Part shown: positions 1 to 7,650 of the stretch, piece after piece
How positions within the stretch are numbered: the stretch's first letter is position 1
Layout: each line of letters opens with the position of its first letter
NCBI GenBank assembly: GCA_964526635.1
Contig: CAZGLR010000117.1
Coordinates: 1 to 10,617, forward strand
From: CAZGLR01 sp964526635
GTDB lineage: Bacteria; Zixibacteria; MSB-5A5; GN15; JAAZOE01
Reading direction: 5' to 3'
Length of the DNA stretch: 10,617 nt
Translations under genes and position numbers: made by a program
Notes under the pieces: model-generated
Databases searched by the model: none
What the model was told of the DNA's origin: nothing
Seen by the model: the letters and a program-made list of their open reading frames with translations, nothing else

Positions 1-819
1 GGTTATCCAACCCTCCGGCATACTGGAATTGACCGGTGATATACAGCATGCTGTCATCAACCTCGAGATCAAATCCATCCCTGTTAATTCCGGAACCAAG
101 CGAATCCCATCGGAGACCGTCCCAGCGCAGGAGATAGCCGTTGACCCCATAGCTGGGGGCGCTCATCAGGCTGCTGCTGGTGATATAGACATCGCATCCC
201 TTGGCGACAATATCTCGCGGCTCGCCGGTATTCAGTAAACCGCCGAACTGTACCCACGTTCCGCTGCCTTCATGCTGCCAGAGAAAATCATCAAAGGCGG
301 TAGCCGCGATGAGATTGCCCGCCGAGCCAAGCGTGATTGCTCGAGGCCATCCAATATCCGCGCTGCCAATAGCATCCCAGGCGCTGCCGTTCCATCGGCT
401 GACGCCCGGTGATGAAACGCCGCCGATTCCCTCAAATGCGCCGCAGACGTAGACATCGTTGGTAGTACTGTCTACATGGATATCGTACACCCCCGGATTG
501 CCCGAGCCGCGGTAGGGATTACCACCCGGCGCGGTCCACTGGCTGCCGTCCCACATGGCCAGGCCGCTGACCGCGACCGTGCCGGCAGAATCGAAAAATC
601 CACCCACCCAGAGATTGCCCAGAGTATCGAGAGCGAGTGATCAAAAGCTGGCGTCCGGAAACCCTTCGCCCAGAGCGTGCCATGATGAACCATTCCACAT
701 CGCAACATTGTTTACTGCGACTCCGGAAGCTGAATCAAAAGGGCCAATGGCATACACGGTATCACCGGATACAGCAACATCACTGGCGGTATTATTCAAT
801 CCTTCACCCAGCTTGTGCC
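1..819 (-). CDS. C-terminal-side piece of the beta-propeller protein, partial at the left edge, with one internal TGA
   Basis: From the gap to position 1 the same minus-strand frame is open except for a single TGA at 641-643. Before the TGA the frame reads HKLGEGLNN, then WNGSSWHALGEGF. After it the frame reads SLALDTLGNLWVGGFF, WDGSQW, WNGSAWDAIG, WDGLRWDSLGSG and YITGQFQYAGG, all typical repeat motifs. The coding character on both sides of the TGA shows it lies inside a formerly or actually continuous gene. The frame is still open at the window edge. Confidence 0.7.
641..643 (-). other. In-frame TGA stop inside the beta-propeller gene
   Basis: The codon order on the minus strand is AGC-TTT-TGA-TCA-CTC, between the repeat ending LGEGFPDASF and the repeat beginning SLALDTLGNLWVGG. 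lptB and the TPR gene in this window both end in TGA, so recoding of TGA is unlikely. A single-base change (for example from CGA, GGA, TTA or TGG) or a base-call error would explain it. Confidence 0.8.
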
Positions 820-829
820 NNNNNNNNNN
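820..829. other. Scaffold gap of ten Ns
   Basis: Ten consecutive Ns lie inside the beta-propeller gene. On the minus strand the left contig ends in the codons for WDGQ plus GA, and the right contig begins GG-CAC-AAG (then LGEG). The flanking frames agree only if the true gap is 2 modulo 3. Confidence 0.95.
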
Positions 830-1184
830 TCCTGACCATCCCAGCGACAAATATAATTGACCTTTTTTCCGCCGGCATACTGGAAGGATCCGACTGCATA
901 GGCGTTTCCGTTGCCATCCAGAGCAATGTCGCCGACAGGGCCGACGGTCGCTCCATAACGGTAGGTTCCCTGACCCAGGGCGCGCCAGGCGGTATCGGCA
1001 TCGGTCATCTGAAGAAGAAAGACATTGTTTACATTGGCACTGTCTGCGATGAAATCGAACAAACCCCCGATGGCCATCCCGCTCGAACCGGCGGATTCAA
1101 TGACATGAACGATTCCATCGATCTCAATGGGTGACGCCTCCCACATCCCGGTGGTCTCCGTCCAGAGAGCAAGTGGCCCAACCT
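830..1184 (-). CDS. Middle piece of the beta-propeller protein, between the direct repeat and the scaffold gap
   Basis: Read in the frame of the ATG at 1146, this stretch continues the propeller. It starts with EVGPLALWTETTG just after the repeat and includes the strands AIGGLF and AYAVGSF with the motif RWDGQ at the gap edge. It has no start codon of its own and no ribosome binding site. It is the downstream part of the gene that starts at 2297 and joins it in frame if one 92-bp unit is removed. Confidence 0.7.
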
Positions 1185-2297
1185 CCTGGGTTCCGGCCGA
1201 ATCAAACTGACCGCCGACCCACCACTGTGTCGGAACATAAAAACGTGCAGATGCGGGATTTGAGGACGGAATTGTACCTGGGTTCCGGCCGAATCAAACT
1301 GACCGCCGACCCACCACTGTGTCGGAACATTATACCTGAAGGCATATACCGGGCCGTTCGGTCCACTCGGTGGATTGTCCCAGACACCCGCGGCATAATC
1401 AAAGACCGCAAGGTTTGAAACCGGGTCGCCGCCGGCTTCAGTGAATTCACCGCCGATCAGCATCCGGTCCGTTTGGGACGAGCGTTGAAGGGCATGAACC
1501 TCACCGTCGGTGCCACCATCGGGAATGGCCTGCCATTTCATATTTGTGACATCCATTCGCGCAATATTGCTGGAAACCGAGGGTCCGGCCTTGCTGAATT
1601 GGCCGCCGACATAAAGTATAGGATCTCCATCTACCAGTATATAGCTGATGGAATTGACGCTCCCCGTGAAGGCCCCGTCGGGATCGAGTAATGTGGCCGG
1701 AGCTATAAATCCATCAAAGGGATCCCAGATAACGAAACCATTGACCTGAAGCGAGCCGACATGGCTGAATTCACCACCGATACACAGTTGACCGTCAATC
1801 CATTCGACGACATTGACCGGACCGTTGAATCCGTCTGATGTATCGCCGGTCAATGTTTCCCAATGCCCGTCATCGAAGATAGCCAGGTGTCGCAGTGTAT
1901 TTCCCGATTGCACGAATTCAAATTCACCCGCCACAACCAGGCCGAATATATAGTTGGTTTCCAGTTCGAAGTCCCGGACTTCAGCCCCGGAGCCAACCGT
2001 GCCCTGCTCGAGAATTTCATACTTTTCAAGCGATTTATTCCAGATAACCATCTGATCGACCGATGCGACATTGCCCGGCAATGATGAAAAATCTCCCCCG
2101 ATGAACAGTTCATGCTGATACTTGAACATGGCTTTGACAACACCATCGACACCCGGGGCATTAAAGCCACTCGCCCAGAGGCTGTCGACAGTATCAATAT
2201 CAAGCGGCCTGCTTTGTGCAGGGGATACGACGAAGAAAACGCTGAAAAGACAGGCAAATAAAACCCATGGTGAAGCAATGACATAGCGACGACGCAT
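1029..2297 (-). CDS. N-terminal piece of the beta-propeller protein (signal peptide plus six repeats)
   Basis: This is the open frame that can be read from the true start, 422 residues. About the first 340 residues are authentic: a signal peptide, then six repeats with GG-[DEQ]-F-type strands, ending in QWWVGGQFDSAGTQ. The last 80 or so residues, after the repeat copy that begins at 1330, are read out of frame. They look unrelated to the repeats (rich in R, P and S), so they should not be treated as real protein. The authentic frame continues at 1238 after skipping 92 bases. Confidence 0.8.
   Translation of the reverse strand: MRRRYVIASPWVLFACLFSVFFVVSPAQSRPLDIDTVDSLWASGFNAPGVDGVVKAMFKYQHELFIGGDFSSLPGNVASVDQMVIWNKSLEKYEILEQGTVGSGAEVRDFELETNYIFGLVVAGEFEFVQSGNTLRHLAIFDDGHWETLTGDTSDGFNGPVNVVEWIDGQLCIGGEFSHVGSLQVNGFVIWDPFDGFIAPATLLDPDGAFTGSVNSISYILVDGDPILYVGGQFSKAGPSVSSNIARMDVTNMKWQAIPDGGTDGEVHALQRSSQTDRMLIGGEFTEAGGDPVSNLAVFDYAAGVWDNPPSGPNGPVYAFRYNVPTQWWVGGQFDSAGTQVQFRPQIPHLHVFMFRHSGGSAVSLIRPEPRRLGHLLSGRRPPGCGRRHPLRSMESFMSLNPPVRAGWPSGVCSISSQTVPM
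1185..1238. repeat. 54-bp perfect direct repeat, copy 1
   Basis: The 54 bases here are identical to 1277-1330, offset by 92 bases. On the minus strand they encode VPTQWWVGGQFDSAGTQ in the authentic frame. The two copies are separated by 38 bases (1239-1276) that are not repeated elsewhere in the window. Because 92 is not a multiple of 3, the second copy shifts the frame. Confidence 0.95.
1277..1330. repeat. 54-bp perfect direct repeat, copy 2
   Basis: This is the second copy of the 1185-1238 sequence. It is the first one reached by the minus-strand gene and is in frame with the start at 2297. Deleting 92 bases (one copy plus the 38-base spacer) moves the downstream sequence into the same frame. 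Confidence 0.95.
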
Positions 2298-2928
2298 AAC
2301 AATATCCTTTGCTACAGTGATGATGAATTTGTGATGTCGGGCTTAATCGCGATGATTGTACTGAAGCGGGAAGTCCCCCGGAATGTACTACGCGATTTCA
2401 ATTTCAAGGCTGCGCATGAACCCTGTCAAAACAATAGATACGACCCGGTAGCCAAGCATATTGGGTAGTATTTATCCATAATTGTATTTTACGTGGGTTT
2501 ACAATGTGCCGGATGCTCCGATCTAATGGATCGTAAATAGACTTTTTACCGAAACTCAACGGAAATTTCGTAAGTTAAATAATAAACCCACGCGGTCGGA
2601 TGACATCGGGTGCCGTATGGCATACCCCGAGCATAAGGACTGCAATCGACCTATCAACCGGATCGGGGCATCGGGGATTTATGCATCAATGATCGCAACC
2701 GATTGTTATGGCCGGGGCAGCCGGCCCGCTGGGAGGTCGATGATAACTCCAGAGATTGATGTAACCGTACGATGGGCGGCAGGACGCCGCCCCTATACCA
2801 CCAGATTCGATTTTTCATCCCGAAATCCGCTGTCACTCGTAGTGGCCGGGTCTATGGCCACGATAACGGTGGCGCCAAACATAGAGTCCGCCCTCGAGCA
2901 CCGCAGTCCCACCCGGGGGGACATCCTA
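2298..2928. other. Intergenic region without a convincing gene, with three short GC-rich hairpins
   Basis: This 631-bp stretch lies between the start of the beta-propeller gene and the end of the TPR gene, both on the minus strand. The part at 2460-2600 is AT-rich and is the likely place for the propeller gene promoter, but I find no hexamer pair with good spacing. The other half contains perfect inverted repeats at 2710-2715/2721-2726 (6 bp), 2774-2780/2786-2792 (7 bp, GGGCGGC/GCCGCCC, loop 5) and 2842-2847/2856-2861 (6 bp). A further GTCCC/GGGAC pair (2906-2910/2918-2922) lies 6 bases past the TPR stop. None is followed by a T-run, so none is a classical terminator. Open frames here have no family resemblance. 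Confidence 0.5.
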
Positions 2929-5109
2929 TCACCCGATCAGTTTTTCCGCTTCGGCGCGATGCGGGGTGCCCAGGCCCAAATCCAGCGCTTTTTGCAGTTC
3001 TTCTCTGGCTTTGGCGTCATCGCCCAGGAGGTGCAGGGCTTTGCCATAGTAGAAGCGGTACTCGGCATCCTCGGGAAACAGCAGGGTGCCCCGATAGAAA
3101 TTCTGCATGGCCAGTCGGTATTTCTCGCGGGCCAGGAAGGTCTTGCCCAGCAACATAAAGCCAGGCCGTTGTCCGGCGAAATAGCGATGCGCGGCCATAG
3201 CCAGCCCCTCGGCTCGCAGCGGGGCGGGCGTTTCCTTAATCAAGTTCATCGTGACATAATAATAGGGCCAGGGCGACGTACTTTTATGCTCGATGGCGCC
3301 CTGAAAGGCGGCCACAGCGCTGTCGTCCTTGCCCTCTTCCAGGAGAGCAAGGCCCTGCAGTTCAAAGCCGATTGCAGAGGTGGAGTCGATTTCGATAATC
3401 TTCTCCGACAAATCCCGGACAGTTGAGGAGTGACCATGGTCAAGTTCGAATCGGCCAAGTTGATAATAAGCACGGATATCGTCGGGATAATTTTTAATCA
3501 AGTCGGTGTAGATCTTTCGGGCTTCTTCAATTTTGCCATCATCAGCCAGGTAAGTGGCCCATTGTGCCGCGTAGGGCAGGAACATCGGAGCCTGCTCAAA
3601 CAACTGCTGGGAATATTTACGAGCGTCGTCAAGACGGCCGGCGTCGGCAGAGATGTCGTGATAGTATTCAAGGACAGTGTAATCGTTTTTGAGCATCCAT
3701 GGCAGCACCTGATACAAAGAATCGGCCTTGTCGGGGTCTTTCGCCTGATGGACCATGTCAACCATCGTCAGATACCATTCTCGCTGAGGCATATAGGCTT
3801 GCAGCAGGGTATCATATAGTTCCCAGGCACGGTCATAATCGGCCTGCTGTTTGAAATAGAGGGCCGCCCCCGCCATCCAGGCCTTGTCGTCGATATACTG
3901 GCTAAGGGCTTTGGTGATCATGGCCTTGGCCGAATCGGCGCCATCGGGATACGATGATGCAATTGTTGCCCAGATAAAGTAGAAATCAGCATCCCTGGCG
4001 ACATCGACACCGGCTTCCTGCATAACAGTTCGCGCCATGGTCGGCTGGCCGCTGAAGAGGTATTGCATGCAGCTATTTTGTACCAGACTGTTGGTATAGG
4101 TTTTCGGGAAATTCTCGATAGCGCTCATTGAATAGGCCGTCTGGTACATGGCGGCGGCGGCATCATGGCGATCGAAGGCGGCGTGCATATCAGCCTGCTG
4201 TTCATAGAGCCCCGGGGTATGCTGTCCGGTGCCAAAAATTTTGAAGAAGTTGGTTTCGGCGACAATCTCATTACCGAGTTTGAAATGACACCAGGCGGCT
4301 AACTGGAAAGCGGGGCCGAATTCTGGAATGCGCTCGATCAGTGATTCTGCCGTAGCCAGCGCTTCCCGCAGCCGGCGGGTATGATACAGCTGCCAGCCAA
4401 GTTCGAGTTCGGCCAGGATGTTGTCGCGGCCGATGTGTACGGCGGAGCGGGCATCGTCGATAGCCTTTTCGTACTGGCTGAGAAAATGGTATAACTCAGC
4501 CCGATACAAATACTGTTCGACTGTGCGGCAGTTGATTTCCTCAAGACGGTCGGCGGCGGATCTGCTTTTTCCCGGATCAAAAGATTTAACATCAATCTCG
4601 GCCTCGAGTAAAGCCAATGTGGCCGGATCGGCCTCGGCGACTTTGGCGTAACCCATATGGACGGCCGCGCTGTCGAGATCGCCGTCGATGATCGCCATCC
4701 GGGTACGGAAAACATGCGGTTCGACCATCTCAGGATATTTAAACAGGGTAAAATCGATCATCTGGCGGGCGTCTTCGAGTTGATCATGGCGCAGGGCCAG
4801 TCGAATGTAGTCAAACGCGGCCTGATGGAATGACTGATCACGATTGACGACATCGGTATACTGGTTGAGGGCCGTTCGATACCGTCCGGCGAACTCATGC
4901 TCCAGTCCCCGGTAGTAGATGGTTCGGGGGGTTGAGCTGTCGCCGCCGGTCGTATCGGCTATCAGTGTCCGGGCTTTTTCCCAGTCGCCATGGACAAATG
5001 CCCGCCGCACGGGATCAAGGTCGGTATCGGTTGGCGTTGTGGCGCAGCCGGTAAAAGAAACCCCGATAAGAAGTATAAGTGCCTGAACGATTGTCGTCAC
5101 CATTTTCAT
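2929..5109 (-). CDS. TPR-repeat outer-membrane lipoprotein of unknown function
   Basis: The product has 726 residues. Its N-terminus is a lipoprotein signal: MKM, a hydrophobic stretch (4-19) and SFTG-C with Cys22 as the acylated residue. Ala follows the Cys, which in the Lol rule favours the outer membrane, so the protein probably sits there facing the periplasm. The rest is helical tandem TPR-like repeats. The clearest are near 270-295, 555-585, 587-617, 650-681 and 682-712 (the last starts AEYRFYYGKALHLLG). No catalytic domain is visible, so a scaffold or assembly role is likely, but the partner is unknown. ATG 5109 has Shine-Dalgarno GGGAG at 5117-5121; the internal ATG at codon 3 would leave no basic residue before the hydrophobic core. 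The gene is divergent from lptB, with 145 bp between the start codons, which may mean shared regulation and a link to the cell envelope. It ends in TGA 631 bp before the propeller gene. Confidence 0.88.
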   Translation of the reverse strand: MKMVTTIVQALILLIGVSFTGCATTPTDTDLDPVRRAFVHGDWEKARTLIADTTGGDSSTPRTIYYRGLEHEFAGRYRTALNQYTDVVNRDQSFHQAAFDYIRLALRHDQLEDARQMIDFTLFKYPEMVEPHVFRTRMAIIDGDLDSAAVHMGYAKVAEADPATLALLEAEIDVKSFDPGKSRSAADRLEEINCRTVEQYLYRAELYHFLSQYEKAIDDARSAVHIGRDNILAELELGWQLYHTRRLREALATAESLIERIPEFGPAFQLAAWCHFKLGNEIVAETNFFKIFGTGQHTPGLYEQQADMHAAFDRHDAAAAMYQTAYSMSAIENFPKTYTNSLVQNSCMQYLFSGQPTMARTVMQEAGVDVARDADFYFIWATIASSYPDGADSAKAMITKALSQYIDDKAWMAGAALYFKQQADYDRAWELYDTLLQAYMPQREWYLTMVDMVHQAKDPDKADSLYQVLPWMLKNDYTVLEYYHDISADAGRLDDARKYSQQLFEQAPMFLPYAAQWATYLADDGKIEEARKIYTDLIKNYPDDIRAYYQLGRFELDHGHSSTVRDLSEKIIEIDSTSAIGFELQGLALLEEGKDDSAVAAFQGAIEHKSTSPWPYYYVTMNLIKETPAPLRAEGLAMAAHRYFAGQRPGFMLLGKTFLAREKYRLAMQNFYRGTLLFPEDAEYRFYYGKALHLLGDDAKAREELQKALDLGLGTPHRAEAEKLIG

Positions 5110-5254
5110 GTATTATCTCCCAAACTGATTATTGGATAGGGTACATGTTGTTTTACGTCTGGAATGTACAAGAAAATGTTCGCAAAGCAAATAATATGCG
5201 CAAAGAGAAAATTAGTTTTGTATAACGAAAAATGGAGCCTTATATTTTCAGTAT
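5110..5254. promoter_or_regulatory. Divergent promoter region between the TPR lipoprotein gene and lptB
   Basis: These 145 bp are AT-rich and separate two divergent start codons, so they should hold promoters for both directions. A TATAAC at 5221-5226 is a possible -10 element for lptB, but it lacks a good -35 at the usual distance. No convincing pair was found on the minus strand. Confidence 0.35.
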
Positions 5255-5980
5255 ATGCGTACTCTGAAAGCTGAAGACCTGGTGAAAACATACAGCCGCC
5301 GCCGGGTGGTTAATGGCGTTTCGATCGACGTCCAGCCGGGCGAAGTAGTCGGTCTGCTGGGTCCCAATGGCGCCGGTAAGACGACGACATTTTATATGAT
5401 AATGGGTTTTATCAAACCCCGCTCGGGCGAAGTTTTTCTCGGCGAGCGCCGTCTGACCAGGTACCCCATGTACAAACGGGCCCGTCAGGGGATCGGGTAT
5501 CTGGCCCAGGAAAGTTCGGTGTTTCGCAAGTTATCGGTTGAGGATAACATCATGGCTATTCTGCAATTTCAAAGGCTGCCGCGAAAAGACCGGAAAGCGC
5601 GGCTGGAAGAATTGCTGGATGAACTTGATATCAAGCATTTGCGGAAGTCGAAGGCGTATACACTTTCGGGTGGAGAACGGCGCCGTTTGGAGATTACCCG
5701 GGCGCTGGCCACGGAACCATCGTATCTCCTCCTGGATGAGCCCTTTGCCGGCATCGATCCGATTGCGGTCGAGGATATCCAGCAGATAGTTATGCGTCTG
5801 ACTGAAAAGGGGTTGGGTATTTTAATTACCGATCATAATGTTCGGGAGACACTATCCATCTGCAATCGTGCGTATATTATGTGTGACGGCAAAATTTTGA
5901 CGTCGGGAAACTCGGATTTTCTGGTCAATGATCCCGATGCCCGGAGAATCTACCTTGGCGAAAAGTTCAGACTTAATTGA
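5255..5980 (+). CDS. lptB: LPS export ABC transporter ATP-binding protein LptB
   Basis: LptB is the cytoplasmic ATPase of the LptB2FG complex, which extracts lipopolysaccharide from the inner membrane and drives it across the Lpt bridge. The 241-residue length is typical of the family. Visible motifs are Walker A GPNGAGKT (36-43, Lys42), the Q-loop Gln85 in GYLAQE, the signature LSGGE (137-141), Walker B LLLDEP with catalytic Glu162, and the switch His194 in ITDHN. The FAGIDP D-loop is typical of LptB. The ATG at 5255 matches the family N-terminus (MRTLKAEDLVKTY) and there is no upstream in-frame ATG. A GGAG lies 17 bases upstream, too far to act normally, so initiation is weak or leaderless-like. 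lptA and lptC, often just upstream, are absent; the TPR lipoprotein gene diverges there instead. rpoN follows after 115 bp. Confidence 0.97.
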   Translation: MRTLKAEDLVKTYSRRRVVNGVSIDVQPGEVVGLLGPNGAGKTTTFYMIMGFIKPRSGEVFLGERRLTRYPMYKRARQGIGYLAQESSVFRKLSVEDNIMAILQFQRLPRKDRKARLEELLDELDIKHLRKSKAYTLSGGERRRLEITRALATEPSYLLLDEPFAGIDPIAVEDIQQIVMRLTEKGLGILITDHNVRETLSICNRAYIMCDGKILTSGNSDFLVNDPDARRIYLGEKFRLN

Positions 5981-6095
5981 GGTCAGGCTGTGCTAAGTTT
6001 GCACTTTGATTTATCTTTGCTGAGAATGGGTCGATAATAAAGATAGAAGGACTGACATTTGAACGGAATATGTTAATTCGCAACAGGTTATCAGT

Positions 6096-7511
6096 ATGAG
6101 ACAAGGCTTAGGTTTACGACAGATTCAGACCCTCAAGCTGGCGCCGCAGTTGATTCAGTCATTGAAGATGCTGCAAATGCCGCTGTTAAAGCTGGAGCAG
6201 ACTCTGCGCCAGGAATTGGCGACCAATCCGCTGTTGGAAGAGGCCGAGGAATTCGAAGCCGAACAGGATATGGAACTGGAAGCGCCCGGCGATTCTGATT
6301 CCGATGGCGACAGCGACAATAAATTCGATGATATCGAATGGGACCAGTTCTTCGATGAGGACGACAATTACGGCTACAAGGTCAACGAAACGAGATCGGA
6401 GAGGGAAGATGGTTTTCTGGCGACAGCGTCGTCGGAGCTGACGCTGTATGATCATCTCCATGAGCAGTTGTCGTTTCTCAGGTTATCACCGGAAGAGCAT
6501 AAAATCGGCGAGTACATTTTAGGCAATATTAATCCCAGTGGGTATCTCGTTGTTTCGGCGGCCGAGATGGCCGAAGAAATAAAACTTCCACGGCAAAACG
6601 TCGAAGCCGTGCTGGAAATGATCCGCGGATTCGATCCGGTTGGTGTTGGTTCCCGTGATTTGCGCGAGTCCTTGTTGCGGCAGCTCGAGGAAAAGGAGTT
6701 AAAGGAGAGTCTGGCGTATCGAATTGTCAAAGATCATCTGTATGATTTAGAGAGAAAATCGATTTTACAGATTTCCAAGATGATGGGCGTGCCGTTTGAA
6801 AAGGCTCAAGCATCTATGGATGTCATCAAATCATTGTCGCCGACGCCGGCTCACGGCCGTTTTGAAAGCGGTGCTTCCACCATTATCCCTGATTTGATTG
6901 TCGAACGTATCGGTGATGATTTCGTGGTATTTCATAATGACCGGAGTATTCCCAGGTTGCGGATCAATCCGGCCTATCGGTCCCTGGCCCGTCGTGGTAA
7001 GGGAGCATCGTCGCCTGATACCAAAAAGTATATCAGCCAGAAACTGGAGCAGGCTCGCTGGTTGATTAACTCCATCAATCAACGCCGGAATACAATGGTG
7101 CGGGTCATGGAATCGGTTATCGACCGACAGCGGGACTTTTTCGAGCGGGGCACCGAGTTTCTCAAGCCGCTTATCATGGAAGATATCGCACGCATTGTCG
7201 ACATGAATGTGGCGACTATCTCGCGTGTTTCCAATGGCAAGTATGTGCAGACACCCCATGGTGTTTTTGAAATCAAATATTTTTTCAATACCGGCATATC
7301 CAAGACCGATGGCGGCGAGTTATCGAAGCGTCATGTTAAGCGTCAGATCGAAGAAATCATCGCCGGCGAAAACCCCGAGAAGCCGTATTCCGACCAGGAA
7401 ATCTATCGGCGGCTCAAGGATGATGGTATTCAAATGGCGCGCCGTACGGTCACCAAGTACCGTGAAGAATTAAAAATTCTCCCGGCCCGATTCCGGCGCC
7501 GCACGGTTTAA
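6096..7511 (+). CDS. rpoN: RNA polymerase sigma-54 factor RpoN
   Basis: RpoN directs RNA polymerase to -24/-12 promoters that need an AAA+ activator, classically for nitrogen, motility and stress genes. The 471-residue protein shows all parts. Residues 1-48 form a Gln/Leu-rich activator-interacting region I (LRQIQTLKLAPQLIQSLKML). Residues 49-91 are a very acidic region II. A core-binding region follows at about 100-300. The helix-turn-helix lies at about 364-383 (IARIVDMNVATISRVSNGKY), and the RpoN box ARRTVTKYRE spans 448-457 near the C-terminus and contacts the -24 element. The ATG at 6096 begins the conserved N-terminus; a weak AGG at 6085-6087 is its only Shine-Dalgarno. A nine-codon upstream frame ends in a TGA that overlaps this ATG. 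No -24/-12 site for RpoN itself was seen in the window. The gene sits 115 bp after lptB, a widely conserved neighbour pair. Confidence 0.97.
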   Translation: MRQGLGLRQIQTLKLAPQLIQSLKMLQMPLLKLEQTLRQELATNPLLEEAEEFEAEQDMELEAPGDSDSDGDSDNKFDDIEWDQFFDEDDNYGYKVNETRSEREDGFLATASSELTLYDHLHEQLSFLRLSPEEHKIGEYILGNINPSGYLVVSAAEMAEEIKLPRQNVEAVLEMIRGFDPVGVGSRDLRESLLRQLEEKELKESLAYRIVKDHLYDLERKSILQISKMMGVPFEKAQASMDVIKSLSPTPAHGRFESGASTIIPDLIVERIGDDFVVFHNDRSIPRLRINPAYRSLARRGKGASSPDTKKYISQKLEQARWLINSINQRRNTMVRVMESVIDRQRDFFERGTEFLKPLIMEDIARIVDMNVATISRVSNGKYVQTPHGVFEIKYFFNTGISKTDGGELSKRHVKRQIEEIIAGENPEKPYSDQEIYRRLKDDGIQMARRTVTKYREELKILPARFRRRTV

Positions 7512-7547
7512 CCCGTATGTCAGCGGGTACTATTCAGACAAAAACTA

Positions 7548-7576
7548 TTGATAATAGGCGCAGGCTGTGGTATCTT
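7548..7576 (+). promoter_or_regulatory. Candidate sigma-70-type promoter for glpX
   Basis: TTGATA (7548-7553, 5 of 6 consensus) and TATCTT (7571-7576, 4 of 6) are separated by exactly 17 bases. Transcription would start near 7583, leaving a leader of about 68 bases before the glpX ATG. A second -10-like TATACT overlaps at 7576-7581 but is too far from the -35. This suggests glpX-hpf-hprK can be transcribed separately from lptB-rpoN. Confidence 0.45.
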
Positions 7577-7650
7577 ATACTATCTATGGCAGATTGTCAT
7601 TATTTCAGGGGGGCAATTTCCGGATATCGTGAATCAGCGAAAGGGAGGAC

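Larger units (their letters stand above)
1..2297 (-). pseudogene. Secreted beta-propeller repeat protein, interrupted as assembled and running off the left edge
   Basis: This locus encodes a long exported protein made of about 50-residue repeats. Each repeat has a hydrophobic-GG-[DEQ]-F strand (IGGDF, VAGEF, IGGEF, VGGQF and similar), then an A-G turn, then W-[ND]-G-x-x-W-x-x-L-G. I count at least twelve such units, enough for two or more propellers. The pattern resembles Rax2-like, kelch-like or delta-60-type repeat proteins found in many environmental bacteria; ligand and role are unknown. The start at ATG 2297 has a Shine-Dalgarno AAAGGA at 2305-2310, 7 bases upstream. Residues 1-29 are a signal peptide (RRR, hydrophobic core, AQS cleavage site). 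Three lesions break the reading frame: a frameshifting 54-bp repeat (1185-1330), the N gap (820-829) and a TGA codon (641-643). Repairing them gives one continuous frame to position 1, so this may be an intact gene damaged by assembly. The C-terminus, including any sorting signal, lies outside the window. Confidence 0.75.

Noticed and set aside
641..643. TGA recoding (selenocysteine or alternative code)
   Set aside because: lptB and the TPR gene use TGA as a stop, there is no selenoprotein context, and nearby assembly defects give a simpler explanation.
2774..2792. 7-bp GGGCGGC/GCCGCCC hairpin as the TPR gene terminator
   Set aside because: It lies about 140 bases past the stop codon and is not followed by a T-run on the minus strand.
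2654..2836. A 60-residue minus-strand open frame between the two minus-strand genes
   Set aside because: It has no family resemblance and low-complexity arginine/proline-rich content, and it spans two GC-rich hairpins; it is likely non-coding.
2617..3426. A 269-residue plus-strand open frame
   Set aside because: Most of it lies antisense to the well-supported TPR lipoprotein gene, it has no recognisable domain and no Shine-Dalgarno, and its composition is typical of a reverse-strand shadow.
5999..6027. TTGCAC-17-GAGAAT as an rpoN promoter
   Set aside because: Only 3 of 6 and 4 of 6 consensus matches; too weak to list as a feature.
7511..7528. ACCCG/CGGGT stem-loop just after rpoN as an intrinsic terminator
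   Set aside because: The stem is only 5 bp, the loop is 8 bases and no T-run follows, so termination is not supported.
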